From positions 1 through 21,815 of the forward strand of contig JAANSK020264383.1 of assembly GCA_011763485.2 (NCBI GenBank): a DNA stretch of 21,815 bases. The letters run 5' to 3'. Of this stretch, positions 8,886 to 18,529 are shown piece by piece. Under the pieces are notes generated by a model. It was not told where the DNA came from, did no database searches, and saw nothing but the letters and a program-made list of their open reading frames with translations. The position numbers were made by a program, and so were the translations under genes. Position 1 is the first letter of the stretch. The number at the start of each line of letters is the position of its first letter. The DNA is from Isoetes engelmannii (Eukaryota > Streptophyta > Lycopodiopsida > Isoetales > Isoetaceae).

Positions 8886-10427
8886 ATGGGGCTGGATGGT
8901 GTGCGGCCATGGCCGATCGAGACCGTGGATGCGCAATTTCTTCAACCCTTTGAACACCGGCCCAGCCCAAATCCGCAGGTTGAGCTCCACCATCAAATCC
9001 CTCTCATAGATTTAAGCCCATTGCGTGATGAATCGTTGGGCAGTCGGAAGAAAATAGTGCAAGAAATAGGTGCTGCTGCAGAAAAGTGGGGATTTTTCCA
9101 GGTAATCAATCATGGCGTTTCGCCTCAGCTTATGCAAGACCTTGAGAAAAAAGCCAAAGAATTTTTCTGTCTTCCTCTTGAAGTTAAAAGGACGGTCCGC
9201 CGGACCTTTGAGAATCCCATGGGTTATTTCGATACAGAGCTTACAAAAAATGTTCGGGATTGGAAGGAGGTATTTGATTTCTATTCCCGCGAGAGTGTGG
9301 AGCTTCCTTCCTTGGATGGATCATCCGCTATTGTTGCTAATCAATGGCCCCTGAAGCCTTTAAGATTCAGGTTAGGGTTTTCTTTTACACAAAAGTTTCT
9401 TTGTTTTTCTGGTTCGAATTTACGCTTTTTGTTATATCTGCTGTGTTTCTTTCATATATGTACTTAATAAGTTCTGATTTTTCATATATGAAGAAGGGGC
9501 TGATGAACTAAGAGCATATGCATTGCAGGGATGCTTGTAACAAGTACACAGAAGCTGTTGAAAAGTTGGCCTTTGAATTGCTGGAACTTTTGGCTGAAAG
9601 CCTGGAATTGCCATCAAAATCTTTCTGTGAGTTTTTTGCGAATCATTCCACTAGGGTGCGCCTGAATTACTATCCTAAATGCCCGTCACCTGATCTGGCG
9701 CTCGGAGTGAGTAGGCATAAAGATGGATGTGCACTAACAGTATTAGGACAGGACCAAGTTGGTGGTCTTCAAGTTAGAAGATGGGATGGAGAATGGATCC
9801 CTGTGAAGCCATGCCCTGGTGCATTTGCTGTAAATGTTGGAGACTTGATTCAGGTACGATCACAACATATAGAAGATCATCAAAGTTACTTTTTAGCCTG
9901 AATACTACTTTGTTAGCTAAGAATAAAAGAAGATATCTCAAATGTATCAAACAAAGTTTAGTAGAATTCTTACTCAATTGTTTGTGTGTACAAATCAACT
10001 CTCGAGTTGAAGATCTGATATTTTTCTAATACATATTAATAGTTTATCCAATAAATTGCTGCTCTATAATTTAGTCAAACAAATTCTGGTTCATGTTGCT
10101 GCTGTAATTTCAGTATCTTATTTAGATGAGCTGATTTTTAATGAATTGAATTATGGATGTCTGCAGGTGTGGAGCAATGGTAAATACAAAAGTGTGGAAC
10201 ATAGAGTGGTTGTGAATTCAAGCAATGAAAGGTTTTCATGCCCTGTCTTCTTCAGCCCGAATTATAGTACCATTGTTTCGCCCATGCCTGCGCTCTTAGA
10301 TGCACAACATCCTCCCAGGTACAGGGGCCTCAACTGGGGTGAATATTTCAGAATGAGAAGGGACAGCAACTTCAAAAACCTTGGCAAGGCTAATGTTCAA
10401 CTCGATCACTGGGCGCTGGAAGTTTAA
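8886..10427 (+). CDS. 2-oxoglutarate/Fe(II)-dependent dioxygenase, DOXC class, three exons, intact
   Basis: Exons 8886-9370, 9529-9853 and 10167-10427 (introns 158 and 313 bp, GT-AG) give 356 residues. The enzyme couples oxidation of a small molecule to decarboxylation of 2-oxoglutarate, in the cytosol. The N-terminal DIOX_N region runs from about residue 37 (IPLIDLSPLRDES, KWGFFQVINHGV, GYFDTELTKNVRDWKEVFDF). The jelly-roll core has NYYPKCPSPDLALG (208-221), iron ligands His225 and Asp227 in SRHKDG, distal His282 in SVEHR, and the 2OG-binding Arg292-x-Ser294 in ERFS. Length and ending (NWGEYFRMRRDSNFKNL) are normal for plant members. By eye it resembles the Arabidopsis At3g19000/At3g19010-type group rather than gibberellin oxidases, ACC oxidase or flavonol synthase, but the substrate cannot be read from sequence. 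The ATG at 8886 was chosen because the in-frame TTG at 8874 is not a plant start. No frame damage is seen, so it is probably functional. Confidence 0.93.
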
Positions 10428-10929
10428 AATGAGGTTTAAAATTATGTATCATACAACTTTGTAGCCACACGTAAGCCTCTACATTTAGGTGTATTATATG
10501 TCATTTAGATTATATGTATATAAAATAATTATGACAACGTTTTTTCTTTGTGGAATTAAGAACACACAATGTGATCCTAAAGTTACTTTAAAGTAAAAAA
10601 TACTTGGGTGCAATTCGGCCTGTCATGCCATGCCACATGGTACTTCTCTTTATCGGAAAAGATCATTGAGCTCCATTCTGTCCTCCCCACCAATCAAATT
10701 TTGCCATGTGGCATACATCTTTCCTCAGAACAGCAGCAAATTTGTTTTTACCTTCTTTTCTTTGAATCTTACCCTTCATTTCGTCGAATTTACCTTGCAT
10801 TCTATCATTCTTACCCTGATTCAGCCCACAGAATGAAAGCCCAATCGGTTTTTTTCGTTATGCCTCTCCATAGCTTTGTTGCGGCCATTCCTGTAGTTGC
10901 CGTAGGCAATACTTTCCTGTTGTTGATGA
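10428..10929. other. 3' flank of the dioxygenase gene; no gene seen
   Basis: The first part is the presumed 3' UTR, with AT-rich near-matches to poly(A) signals around 10519-10530 but no exact AATAAA. The rest is pyrimidine-rich and unexplained. Confidence 0.5.
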
Positions 10930-11084
10930 AGTGATGTTTTCCTTCTATTCCTTCCTTCCGAATAGAAGGAAAACAAGGTTTTTGAACTACGGAGGTAGTT
11001 ATTTTTTGTCCTTTTCCCTTCTAGTTCCTTTTCTTTCCCATCAGCTCTCATTTGCATCTTCCTTTGCTTTTCCTAGAGTTGGGC
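10930..11084 (+). repeat. Dispersed repeat module X, copy 1
   Basis: From AAGTGATGTT to GTTGGGC this matches 16300-16471, sharing GAATAGAAGGAAAACAA, GGTTATTTTTTGTCC-like sequence, CCTTTTCCCTTCTAGTT and TCTTTCCCATCAGCTCTC. The two copies differ by short indels. The X/Y names are mine. Nothing in it is coding. Confidence 0.8.
10936..10976. repeat. 16-bp inverted repeat (hairpin) in module X
   Basis: TGTTTTCCTTCTATTC at 10936-10951 is the exact reverse complement of 10961-10976, around a 9-base CTTCCTTCC loop. The copy at 16300 keeps only the right arm intact. Confidence 0.85.
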
Positions 11085-11623
11085 TATGCTTTCTTGCTTC
11101 TTTAGTTTCGGCGATTTGATTCTATCGATCATGTTGGGTGGGTTATGCGGTCTCCTTTTGCTGCTACGGTTTCTTGTGCATCAATCCCTGTCAAAGCTTT
11201 TCGTTTTGTCTGTTGAGTTTTTGCATTGCTTCATTCTATGGCTCCAAAAGCTAGTACAAGGCTCAGGAAAAGACATGTCACGGAGTCGGATCAAGTTCCT
11301 ACATGGGTTAAAGGTATGGAAAGCAGGCTGGAGGCTAAGATAGAGGGTCTCAAGGGCTCTAAGGCAGGAATTGTTGGGGCTTTGGAATCCAAAATCGCCT
11401 CTTTGGAAGAGGAGATCCAGTGGAAGTACAAGAAAAGAAGAGCCCCTTGCTTGAAGTATTACGAAAATATTAAGGAATTTGATTTCTTGAATGAACTAGA
11501 GGAGTGTTTACGGATTTTGAACGCCATTTGCAGTTGCAGAAGTCTCTGGATGCAGCAACAAAATCCATTCTTGATAAAGGTAACTCTTTAATTTCTAACA
11601 GGAAAAACTTAATCTGTACCAGA

Positions 11624-11797
11624 GATAGGAAGGAAGGAAGGAATGAAGTATATTTTAACGTCGCACCACAAAGGCAGCGTCCAAAGGACATGCGACCACA
11701 AGTACAACAAAAAGTAAAACAAAGTACAAGGGCCGAAGCCCGTGATCACAAAAAGTAAAACAAAGTACAAGGGCCGAAGCCCGTGATCACCATGGCC
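11624..11797 (-). mobile_element. Very short LINE 3' tail insertion
   Basis: On the minus strand the sequence runs CACGGGCTTCGGCCCTTGTA, GTCCTTTGGACGCTGCC and TTTGTGGTGCGACG, ending in a TTCC microsatellite at 11627-11643. A simple-repeat tail after such a GC hairpin-like 3' UTR is typical of plant LINE ends. GATAGGAAGGA on the left and GATAGGGAAGGA on the right may be target-site duplications. Only about 170 bp of the element is present. Confidence 0.55.
11709..11790. repeat. Two perfect 41-bp tandem units in the LINE tail
   Basis: 11709-11749 and 11750-11790 are identical; each contains GGGCCGAAGCCCGTGATCAC. Confidence 0.95.
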
Positions 11798-11798
11798 C

Positions 11799-11850
11799 GG
11801 ATAGGGAAGGACCAAGGGTTGCAGAGATAGGGAAGGACCAAGGGTTGCAG
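11799..11850. repeat. Two 26-bp tandem units at the LINE insertion border
   Basis: GATAGGGAAGGACCAAGGG begins at 11800 and 11826. The units differ at their first bases only. They overlap the presumed target-site duplication. Confidence 0.9.
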
Positions 11851-11987
11851 ACTTCTATGAAATGGGGAATTTAGCCCTTTCTGATGTGAAGAACGACCCT
11901 AAATTGGGAATTTTACCCTTATGATGGTCACTAAAATATGTGATAAGCATGTTTAAAGCCCCATGATGCTTTATTTTGTCCCTAAGA

Positions 11988-12886
11988 TCTGTGGTAAATT
12001 CTCTTTAAAGAACTACAATGCTTTGTTGATTTTAATAGACTCTAGTTTATGCAGTATAACACTTTTGGTTCAAGTTATATTAAAGAGAAAAAAGTTATTT
12101 TGGTTGTCTGGAAGAAGCAGAGCTTCAAAAGGAAGCTTACAGGAATCGTTAGTTGGCACTAAGTTTGAATAGTGGATTTTTCTCAGTTAATGTTTTGCTG
12201 CTATGATATGCTTGCCGGTGTCTACCTGGGATGTGGAAATATCTCCTGGTTAAATACTTATCTGTGTCTAATATTTAGCTTGTGAACTACACGGCTGTAA
12301 GCAAGGCCAGTCGAATATCCCAAGAACCATGTTTTGTTGTAGTTTTCCATAGAGCAACTGAGTTTTTACCTGTGCTATGTCTGCCTGCCATTTGTTGCGA
12401 TGCATGTATCCTAATCTCTCTAAAATCGTCAACTTCTGTATGGATTCCGAACTCTGATTCGAACACCCAACCTAGAAAGAAGCAGGCCAAGATCGTGCCT
12501 GGAGCTCCCGCGGATAAGACCTAACTAATTTCTTTCGTTTTCTGCTCCCTTTTGTTGGTCGTTTCTGCCTTAAATAACCTAATTGCTGGTCTTTCTAAGG
12601 CATTCTGGTGTTTTCAATGTAGTATGATTGGTCACGGGTTTCGATTCTAATGATTCTTTTTATATAAATTTAATTTTAACTAGACCACAGTAGTTTGTTA
12701 CGGATTTGTTTTTTTTTTTTTCTCTATTTTAAATCGTCTAGGCCAATGTTAATTGGACGAGATCTTTGGCTAATGTTAACCGGATGAGACCATGGGTAAT
12801 TTTAAAGGGTTTTGTATATGGCTACTTATACGATGTTATTGGCTTTATGCGCCTATAATGTTGTTGGACGTGTTTTTATAATAAGA
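11988..12886 (+). repeat. Dispersed repeat module Y, copy 1 (about 0.9 kb)
   Basis: Closely matches 15113-15983 from TCTGTGGTAAATTCT to GTTTTTATAATAAGA, roughly 95% by eye. Differences include a 26-bp segment near 12415-12440 absent from the other copy, and a longer T-run here. Both copies keep the peptide SNTQPRKKQAKIVPGAPADK with a stop at 12522-12524, which looks like the end of a coding exon followed by a 3' UTR. Edges are sharp in both places. Confidence 0.92.
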
Positions 12887-15112
12887 CTAGAAATGCGTGT
12901 CCGGCGATGGCGGGCATTATTCAAGCATGTGTGGAATGGGTTCAAGTTATTAGGTTTTAGATTTTGCAAGTGCAATAGAAGATTAGAGATATATAATCAT
13001 CTTTGTAGATGGAGTGGAATGAAGGTAATTTTACATTATTGCAATTGAAGGAGAATGGGAAATGAACATCTGCATGAAAGATGATGATGAGAAGAAATCT
13101 TGTCTTTTTTGTGTAAGGCATGTATTCCCTTTAGCATCTCAAGAGGCGATTTTTAAAAGCAACAAAACTCATGAACAAAATGTAAACCACCCATATGCCA
13201 AACATGTTCAACCAAGCAAATGTAGTACATCAAGAAGAAACTGAAACGAAAGTCATAAACATATGTCTATGGTCTATTTTATGCACAAATACACCACATA
13301 CATAGAAAATGACTCAATCGCATAACTTTACCTTGTTTATTCCCGTGACAGAGCAACAAAGGCCTAAGAAACTTTGAGATAGTCGGTTTGAATACGCAGT
13401 AAAATTGGAAGGATATACCATAAACGATAAACTCCAAGGCAACTTCAGTTTTTTATATGAAGTAATGGTGCATCGAATAAGCACCTCAAATAATGAACAT
13501 AACATAAGAAATAGCAAACTATACAAATAAAGCAAATATTAATTAAAAGTAAAATAACAATTTTGTTTAACATGCATGGAATAAAATGCTCCAAAGTTGC
13601 ATGAGCTTGTTTGTTTTAATGGTTTTTGAAAACCTTAGGAGACATGGATCCAGTTAGCATTGGCTAGAGCGACAAAAAAAGAAAAAGTAAACAAGAGAAA
13701 ATGAAATGTCAGTGCATCTTGTTAGCTTTAAAGATGCTGCATTCTAATAAATTTTAATTTCATATAATTTGCTGCAAGTCTGCAAAGAAAAACAACAATC
13801 TAAATTATTTCCAACATGGCACTACATAACCTGATAGAAGCTAATGATGCCATTTGAGGCCACCATTTCAAAAGTTCTAGTAATTTTTCTGCAATTTTAA
13901 TTGGTGGTTGTTACCAAGAAAAGCAGAGCTCTTCTTCTTGACCTTTCCCTTTATTAGCCGTCTTGAGGAACAACCTTGCCTCTAACTATCTAAGCTATCT
14001 ATCTAACTCGGCAATGGATATGGACTGGAAAATACATAGAGAAAACATGTAATGAGTTCAGGCTTAGAAATCCTACCAAGTTTTGGGTGGTCAGATAAGA
14101 AGACCTGCAAGGAAGCCCACACGGAAGCACAAACTATGTGCCTTCGTCCCTCCTACAAATGGAGCAACATAAGAAACCATTTGATCTTGATATATCAGAA
14201 GAAAAAGTGCACTTGTGCAGGATTCCTAAGTAGTTATAATGATCTACCTGAAGCCTGCCACGTTCAATTTCGCTTAGATATACATATTTGGCCAGTCCTG
14301 CCACATTAGCCATGAACCATCTAGTTGCATAGACGTGGTACAACATACAGGTTATTCAGCCTTAGTACATATTTGAAAAAAAAAACACGCAAAAAGCAAG
14401 CCATCAAAGATAGAAGTTGTTCTGGATCATAAGGCAAGTTTTGAAGCATTATAATGACTCAATTGTAACGCACAATACTTGTCTAGTTAAAACTTTGAAG
14501 AAGACAACAAACAGTATCGTCTACGTAGCACTGCCAATGGCATTGTAAAGAGTACAAACGCAGGCCAATATAGACGAAAAGTCTAAACTCTAAATTTCAA
14601 TTTAAAGTTAGAACATGATTATGTAACAGAAGAGAAGGCACAAAGTATCAAACGCTCCAAAAAAATGCCAAGAAGAGCTTGCAAGCTCAATTACATGATG
14701 AAGACACCAATATCCCTGCCAATTTCCTAATGTAAATAGCATGGAAACATGTAATTAGTTGTGAAGTTGCATATACTTGCGCAGACGTGCCATTGACCAC
14801 AAAACCCATGTATAAGAACCTGTGCATATGATTCATTAGAAAGAAAAATAAACAGTTCGTAAGTAGAAAAGCTAGGACAGCTTTAGGGAATGTTTTAATT
14901 TCCTTTCCCGATTCGTTGATGTAAAAAAAAAAAAAAAAAAGAAGCTAAATAGCATAGCTCAACTTGTCTTAGCCCTGATCTCTGCCATCAATGCAACATG
15001 TACTTCATGCGCCTTTGGTTCCAGGTATATACCAAAAAAACAAAAACCTGTGCTTTTTCTGCCAGGATCAAAGAGCAAAGCTTTCTCTTCCCTCCTCATT
15101 GTTCCTTCAAAT
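12887..15112. other. 2.2 kb between the Y copies; no gene identified
   Basis: AT-rich with frequent stops. A run of 18 A lies near 14922-14940. Minus-strand segments near 13900-14120 (LEARLFLKTANKGKGQEEEL ending at a stop; VFLSDHPKLGRISKPELIT) look weakly coding and could be exon relics, but no family is recognisable. Confidence 0.45.
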
Positions 15113-15983
15113 TCTGTGGTAAATTCTGTTTAAAGAACTACAATGCTTTGTTGATTTTAATAAATTCTAGTTTATGCAATATAACACTTTTGGTTCAAGT
15201 TACATTAAAGAGAAAAAAGTTATTTTTGGCTGTCTGGAAGAAGCAGAGCTTCAAAAGGAAGCTTACAGGAATCGTTAGTTGGCACTAAGCTTGAATAGTG
15301 GATTTTTCTCAGTTAATGTTTTTCTGCTATGATATGCTTGCTGGTGTCTATCTGGGATGTGGAAATATCTATTGGTTAAATTCTTACATGTGTCTAATAT
15401 TTAGCTTGTGAACTACACGGCTGTAAGCAAGGCCAGTCGAATATCCCAAGAACCATGTTTTGCTGTAGTTTTCCATAGAGCAACTGAGTTTTTACCTGTG
15501 CTATGTCTGCCTGCCATTAGTTGTGATGCATGTATCCTAATTTGTGTGGATTCCAAACTCTGATTCGAACACCCAACCTAGAAAGAAGCAGGCCAAGATC
15601 GTGCCTGGAGCTCCCGCGGATAAGACCTAACTACTTTCTTTTGTTTTCTGCTCCCTTTGTTGCTCGTTTCTGCCTTAAATAACTTGATTGCTGGTTTTTC
15701 TAAGGCATTCTGGTGTTTTCAATGTAGTATGATTGGTCACGGGCTTCGATTCTAATGATTCTTTTTATATAAATTTAATTTTAACTAGACCACAGTAGTT
15801 TGTTACGGATTTTTTTCCCCTATTTTAAATCGGCTAGACCAATGTTAATCGGACGAGATCTTTGGCTAATGTTAACCGAATGAGACCATAGGTAATTTTA
15901 AAAGGGTTTTGTATATGGCTACTTATACGATGTTATTGGCTTTATGCGCCTATAATGTTGTTGGACGTGTTTTTATAATAAGA
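15113..15983 (+). repeat. Dispersed repeat module Y, copy 2
   Basis: Direct-orientation partner of 11988-12886, with a 26-bp deletion before TGTGGATTCCAAACTCTGATT. The sequences on both sides are unrelated to those of copy 1, so the duplicated unit ends at these points. Confidence 0.92.
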
Positions 15984-16299
15984 TAATAAGCAAAATGCTT
16001 GTTTCTACCTTCACCTTAATGCCTTCAACCCTATATCTACCATGCATCAAGTCATCTTTACCTTTTCCCTATTGCATTTGTTGCTTTTTGCTGCCATAAC
16101 ACTTGGAGAATTTCCGGTTCTTTGGGATTTTGGATGTGGAAGTGTGTAGCCTTCTATATTCTACCCATTTGGGCATTTTCAATCCTTTCAAGAAACGTAC
16201 GTCTTTCTTGCTCTTGGCCCTTGTTCAGCTGATTTGCATTGTTGTTTCACCTGACTTTGTTTTCAGCATTCTTGTCTTGTCTATTGATAGTAGTTCTAG

Positions 16300-16471
16300 A
16301 AGTGATGTTATCCTTCGTTTCATCGAATAGAAGGAAAACAAAATTCTAGAACTGCGAAGGTGGTTATTTTTTGTCCTTTTCCCTTCTAGTTTCGTATTTA
16401 GTTCTTTTCTCGTTCCTTTTCTTTCCCATCAGCTCTCGTTTGCATCTTCCTTTGCTTTTCCTAGTGTTGGG
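16300..16471 (+). repeat. Dispersed repeat module X, copy 2
   Basis: Direct-orientation partner of 10930-11084, with a 14-17 bp insertion after CTTCTAGTT. It lies about 320 bp downstream of Y copy 2, the reverse of the order seen in the first locus. Its left flank (16262-16325) also matches 17083-17150 at the Helitron border. Confidence 0.8.
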
Positions 16472-16493
16472 CCCCACCCCCACCCTTCTTCCA

Positions 16494-16600
16494 TTTTTTT
16501 TTTTTTTGAAGGACGAAAGCAAAGAGTTTATTAATCAGCAATAAGCATTACAAAATGTATGCGTCTCATTAACTGTCCTTTATGAGTAACTAACATCTTG
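16494..16600 (-). mobile_element. Retroposed transcript 3' end: poly(A) tract with AATAAA (minus strand)
   Basis: A T-run at 16494-16507 is followed 20 bases on by TTTATT at 16527-16532. Read on the minus strand this is AATAAA then a poly(A) tail, the signature of a reverse-transcribed mRNA end. No coding part of the source transcript was recognised. Confidence 0.5.
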
Positions 16601-16718
16601 TTGGAGGCTTAGTGTCTGGTTGGAGGCATGTGTGCCTGGTTGGAGGCATGTGTGTCTGGTTGAGGTCCTCGTGCCCGAATGGAGGCCCTAGTGCCTGGTC
16701 GGAGGCCTGTGTGCCTTG
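16601..16718. repeat. Minisatellite, six units of 19-20 bp
   Basis: Six imperfect units of the form TTGGAGGCATGTGTGCCTGG run head to tail. They are much more G-rich than the flanks. Confidence 0.88.
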
Positions 16719-17082
16719 ATAACCCTTTTTTTTTGTTCATTTCTTGTGTATGCAGGGAAGCAGTTGGTGGGTGCAGTTTTCATACGCATTGACATTTTGG
16801 ACGAGGTTTTTGTTCTACGCACAAGATGGAGATCAGTAGAGAAGCAGATTCAACATTTGAGTGCATTCTTGACTTCCTTATATTGTATTGTTCACCTAAC
16901 AAGGCTAGTAAGCATCAGAGTTTTGATTTTAGTATGTTTTATGACTCTAGGGTTAGTGATCCCATTATTGTCAGGGCTTTTCCTCGAAAACCCGAAAGAG
17001 CTAATCCCGGTCATAATGGTTTCACTATTGCTGTCAAATGTAATGATTTTTTGTTACAAGGAGATGCCAAGTAGAGCATTAG
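16719..17082 (+). other. Coding-like plus-strand frames, unidentified
   Basis: After TGTATGCAG, a usable 3' splice site near 16756, one frame reads KQLVGAVFIRIDILDEVFVL and RTRWRSVEKQIQHL. A second frame gives SKHQSFDFSMFYDSRVSDPI, IVRAFPRKPERANPGHNGF and TIAVKCNDFLLQGDAK, ending at 17074. The second reads like a folded protein fragment, but I recognise neither. They could be a captured host exon beside the Helitron. Confidence 0.3.
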
Positions 17083-17151
17083 CATTCAACATTCTTGTCT
17101 TGTCTATCCGCAGTAGTTCTAGAAGTACTGTATCATGTGTTTCATCAAGTA

Positions 17152-17918
17152 GGTCTTTCCGGATCCTGGTGTGCTTGATATATATGGAACACGTGTGCTT
17201 CGCATGAGATTGCTTCATAGACATGTGCTTTCTCGTCTGATAGTGTTGCATTCAGTGTTGGGTTGATTGGGACGTTTGGTTGGTCTGTTTGTGGCGCGTG
17301 GTTTGTATGGTATTGTTGTTTGCCTGTGTTTGAGTGCTGCTATTCTTCTTCGATGTCTGGTGAGTCATGATGTTGGGTGTTGAGGGATGGTATGTTTTGG
17401 AGTATTGTGTTTACAATTTGTTGTTGCTCCTCGTTCTCAAGGAGGTGGTATTCTGTGTATGCTTGTACATGGGTAAAAATGTCTTAAGTTGACAGTAGCT
17501 CCCCGAGTTGGCATTCCAAGCTGTACGATTTTGTGTGGTTGTTTGGGAAGAGGAGTTCGGCTTTGGCTCTGAATGGGATTTTGTCAAGCAGTATGTTGTA
17601 GCAGAATTCTTCAGTATGGTGTATAGGATGGTAGACAGTGAAGCATATGGGTTGGTTTGTCGGAATGATCTTGTATCCTAGAGTCATGTAGAATGCAATT
17701 TGCTTTGTGGATGTGGTTGGTTCAATGATGTATGAACGCCAAATGTAGTGGTCTATGTAGTGGAGTGTAGGCATGGCGCCACATGTGAGGAGCCACTCTC
17801 TGGTAGATGGTGGAGAGGAGTCGATGAAGTGTACATTGTCTGATCTCCATATGGTTGGTATTTGAAGGCAAGCAAGGGCAGCTTCAGTGGGTGAAATTGG
17901 TTTCGATCGCAATATCAA
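17152..17918 (-). pseudogene. Helitron RepHel linker and start of PIF1-like helicase, truncated
   Basis: The frame reads ISPTEAALACLQIPTIWRSD, NVHFIDSSPPSTREWLL, IWRSYIIEPTTS and on through YHLLENEEQQQIVNTILQNI and LSDEKAHVYEAISC with a few stops. A final frameshift gives TPGSGKT at 17152-17172 followed by YLMKHMIQYF and a stop, the Walker A motif of the superfamily 1B helicase. No Walker B or later helicase motif follows, so the ATPase is incomplete. Confidence 0.82.
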
Positions 17919-17919
17919 A

Positions 17920-18529
17920 GATAGCAGCTTTGCCTTTGCTTCTCTATGTTTGGGAGGCCAAGCCTTAGTATGTCTTGTTCATTCAGGTTTAGATAGCCAT
18001 GTGGCTTGAGCTTTGTTGCATAATTGAGTACGTAGTATGTTCAACTTCCATGTGTGATTCTTTGGATATTCATGTATGCTCCCCAAAGCATGAGGATTGT
18101 TGGGTGGTAGGGCACAATGTTTGAGTGCTCTTCTATTGGTCTGAAGTATAGCCACCTCTGTTTGTTGCTATCAAACTATGTATGATGGTTTGGCTGTAGC
18201 GGGAATGGGAACATGTACCTGCATGGGATTACGTGGCCTTCTAGTTTGCAAGAGGGCCTGCATGTGTGGATTTGCTTGAACTTCACTAGGTCACATAGCT
18301 TGTCTTCGTCTTGTGTGTCTGTTGTGCTCGGTATGAAGGCAACGATCTTGTTTGTGATCCTCTCTATGTCAGCTTGATTCATCCATAAGATGATATGTGG
18401 GTGTAGCGAGTGCCTGTTTTGTATCTTGTATCTGACTACATAATGTTCTACTTTCCTAATAGCTTCCCCCCTCCCAGTATGTGCTTTGTGAAGAGTGACT
18501 AGAGGCGTCTGTGGAATAGAGTGGTGCAT
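17920..18529 (-). pseudogene. Helitron Rep nuclease core (HUH and Tyr motifs)
   Basis: This domain nicks DNA and joins it to tyrosine. The frame from 18529 reads VEHYVVRYKIQNRHSLHPHI with the metal-binding pair His-Pro-His at 18395-18403, then a Cys cluster (HTCRPSC, PCRYMFPFP). It continues downstream as RWLYFRPIEEHSNIVPYHPT and LMLWGAYMNIQRITHGS. A stop stands just before TYYVLNYATK at about 18011-18040, the Tyr motif with both tyrosines four residues apart and the trailing Lys. The catalytic residues are present but the frame is broken by that stop and by a shift near 18445. Confidence 0.87.

Larger units (their letters stand above)
11238..11929 (+). pseudogene. Coiled-coil open frame of unknown family, interrupted by a LINE tail
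   Basis: From the ATG at 11238 the frame reads MAPKASTRLRKRHVTESDQV, then WVKGMESRLEAKIEGLKGSK and ALESKIASLEEEI, a basic N terminus followed by a heptad-like coiled coil. After a frame change near 11500 it continues as VFTDFERHLQLQKSLDAATK and NSLISNRKNLICTRDR up to about 11630. Skipping the LINE tail and one copy of a 26-bp duplication, the same sense resumes as EGPRVADFYEMGNLALSDVK and KNDPKLGILPL, stopping near 11929. The layout (basic plus coiled coil) would suit a retroelement Gag/ORF1-type or a host structural protein; I do not recognise it. It lies between modules X and Y. Confidence 0.45.

Noticed and set aside
14922-14940. Run of 18 A as a retroposon tail
   Set aside because: No poly(A) signal at a suitable distance and no recognisable body upstream; it could be a simple homopolymer.
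16716-17207. 163-codon plus-strand frame as a single complete gene
   Set aside because: Its right part is antisense to the Helitron Walker A region and its left part starts inside a T-run. Only the segment after 16756 has any coding feel, so it is listed only as unidentified.
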